Shown piece by piece: positions 63,770-64,000 of a stretch of 64,000 nucleotides of DNA. This stretch comes from Clostridia bacterium. Its GTDB lineage: Bacteria; Bacillota; Clostridia; UBA1212. The translations under genes were made by a program, and so were the position numbers. Positions within the stretch are counted from its first letter, which is position 1, and each line of letters starts with the position of its first letter. A model generated the notes under the pieces. The model was not told where the DNA came from. It was given only the letters and a program-made list of their open reading frames with translations, and made no database searches. The DNA is taken from positions 62,001-126,000 of the forward strand of contig JAFSVU010000013.1 of assembly GCA_017444825.1 (NCBI GenBank). Reading direction: 5' to 3'.

Positions 63770-64000
63770 TCAGACCGTTATGATCTTGTCTCCGTGCTTT
63801 TTTATTATCTCTTTTTGGACTTCATTGGTTTCGTCAAGGTCAGTGATGAGTATGAAATCGTCGTCCCAGCCGGCCACAAGGGAATCGAGATTGTCGCTTT
63901 CCACCCCGAATTTTGCGCTGTCGCATATGATCACTGTCTGAGCTGCCACCGACATGGCGTCAAGCTTCCAGTAGTCCTCGTCGTTGCTGTACGTCATGAT
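63770..64000 (-). CDS. DeoR-type transcriptional regulator, C-terminal part (runs off the window)
   Basis: The stop is at 63770 and the frame stays open to the window edge, so only the last ~76 residues are seen. AMSVAAQTVIICDSAKFG is the conserved end of the DeoR sugar-phosphate-binding domain, followed by ILITDLDETNE. The N-terminal HTH lies beyond 64000. Such regulators respond to phosphorylated sugars. Confidence 0.75.
   Translation of the reverse strand: MMTYSNDEDYWKLDAMSVAAQTVIICDSAKFGVESDNLDSLVAGWDDDFILITDLDETNEVQKEIIKKHGDKIITV

Overview
The window reads as a chromosomal segment of an uncultured Clostridia-type Firmicute of moderate GC content. Supporting signs: a two-CxxC L33, a T-box leader on ileS, an L10 leader, RNase Y, GTP-dependent PEP carboxykinase, DppA-type aminopeptidase, AGGAGG ribosome binding sites throughout, and a Gram-positive style type IV pilus locus with no outer-membrane secretin. 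No rRNA, tRNA, CRISPR array, prophage or intact transposase was seen.

Layout. 1-15.9 kb: type IV pilus genes (pilT alone at the left edge; then, after a GH38 alpha-mannosidase, a small amphipathic protein and a membrane protein, the run prepilin-prepilin-pilX-like-pilM-like-pilD-pilC-pilB) ending in a large protein of unknown function. 15.9-22.2 kb: uvrC, a metallophosphoesterase, a sigma-factor-like/membrane/beta-propeller fusion, a lipid kinase and a DppA homologue. 22.8-28.7 kb (minus strand): a DUF4143-type ATPase, rpsI-rplM, and ileS with its T-box leader. 29.1-34.5 kb: a membrane-anchored GH5-like glycosidase, a beta-helix lipoprotein and an ArsB/NhaD-type transporter. 34.7-43.8 kb: a membrane XRE regulator, PHP hydrolase, plsC, a CvpA-like protein, two TIM-barrel sugar isomerase/epimerases, secG, prfB (with its programmed frameshift) and an HD nucleotidase. 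43.9-52.3 kb: secA, a TPR protein, and the classic rpmG-secE-nusG-rplK-rplA-rplJ-rplL block. 52.3-64 kb: a GH99/GH71-like protein, a glycosidase remnant, pckG, a third isomerase, mscL and htrA (both carrying zinc ribbons), rny, smpB, two unknown proteins and the end of a DeoR-type regulator.

The biology suggested is an anaerobic glycan degrader (GH38, GH5-like, beta-helix, GH99-like, several sugar isomerases, PEPCK) that makes type IV pili. The main unexplained signals are non-coding. First, a family of seven 3'-end elements, made of a GGGAGTGCCGCYCAA core plus degenerate 7-nt RGTAANA repeats, lies just after stop codons and always in the sense orientation. Second, the heptamer ACCAATG/CATTGGT (often extended to CATTGGTTT) is strongly over-represented. 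Terminator-like hairpins inside the leaders of ileS, rplJ and the pilin operon point to attenuation control at three loci.
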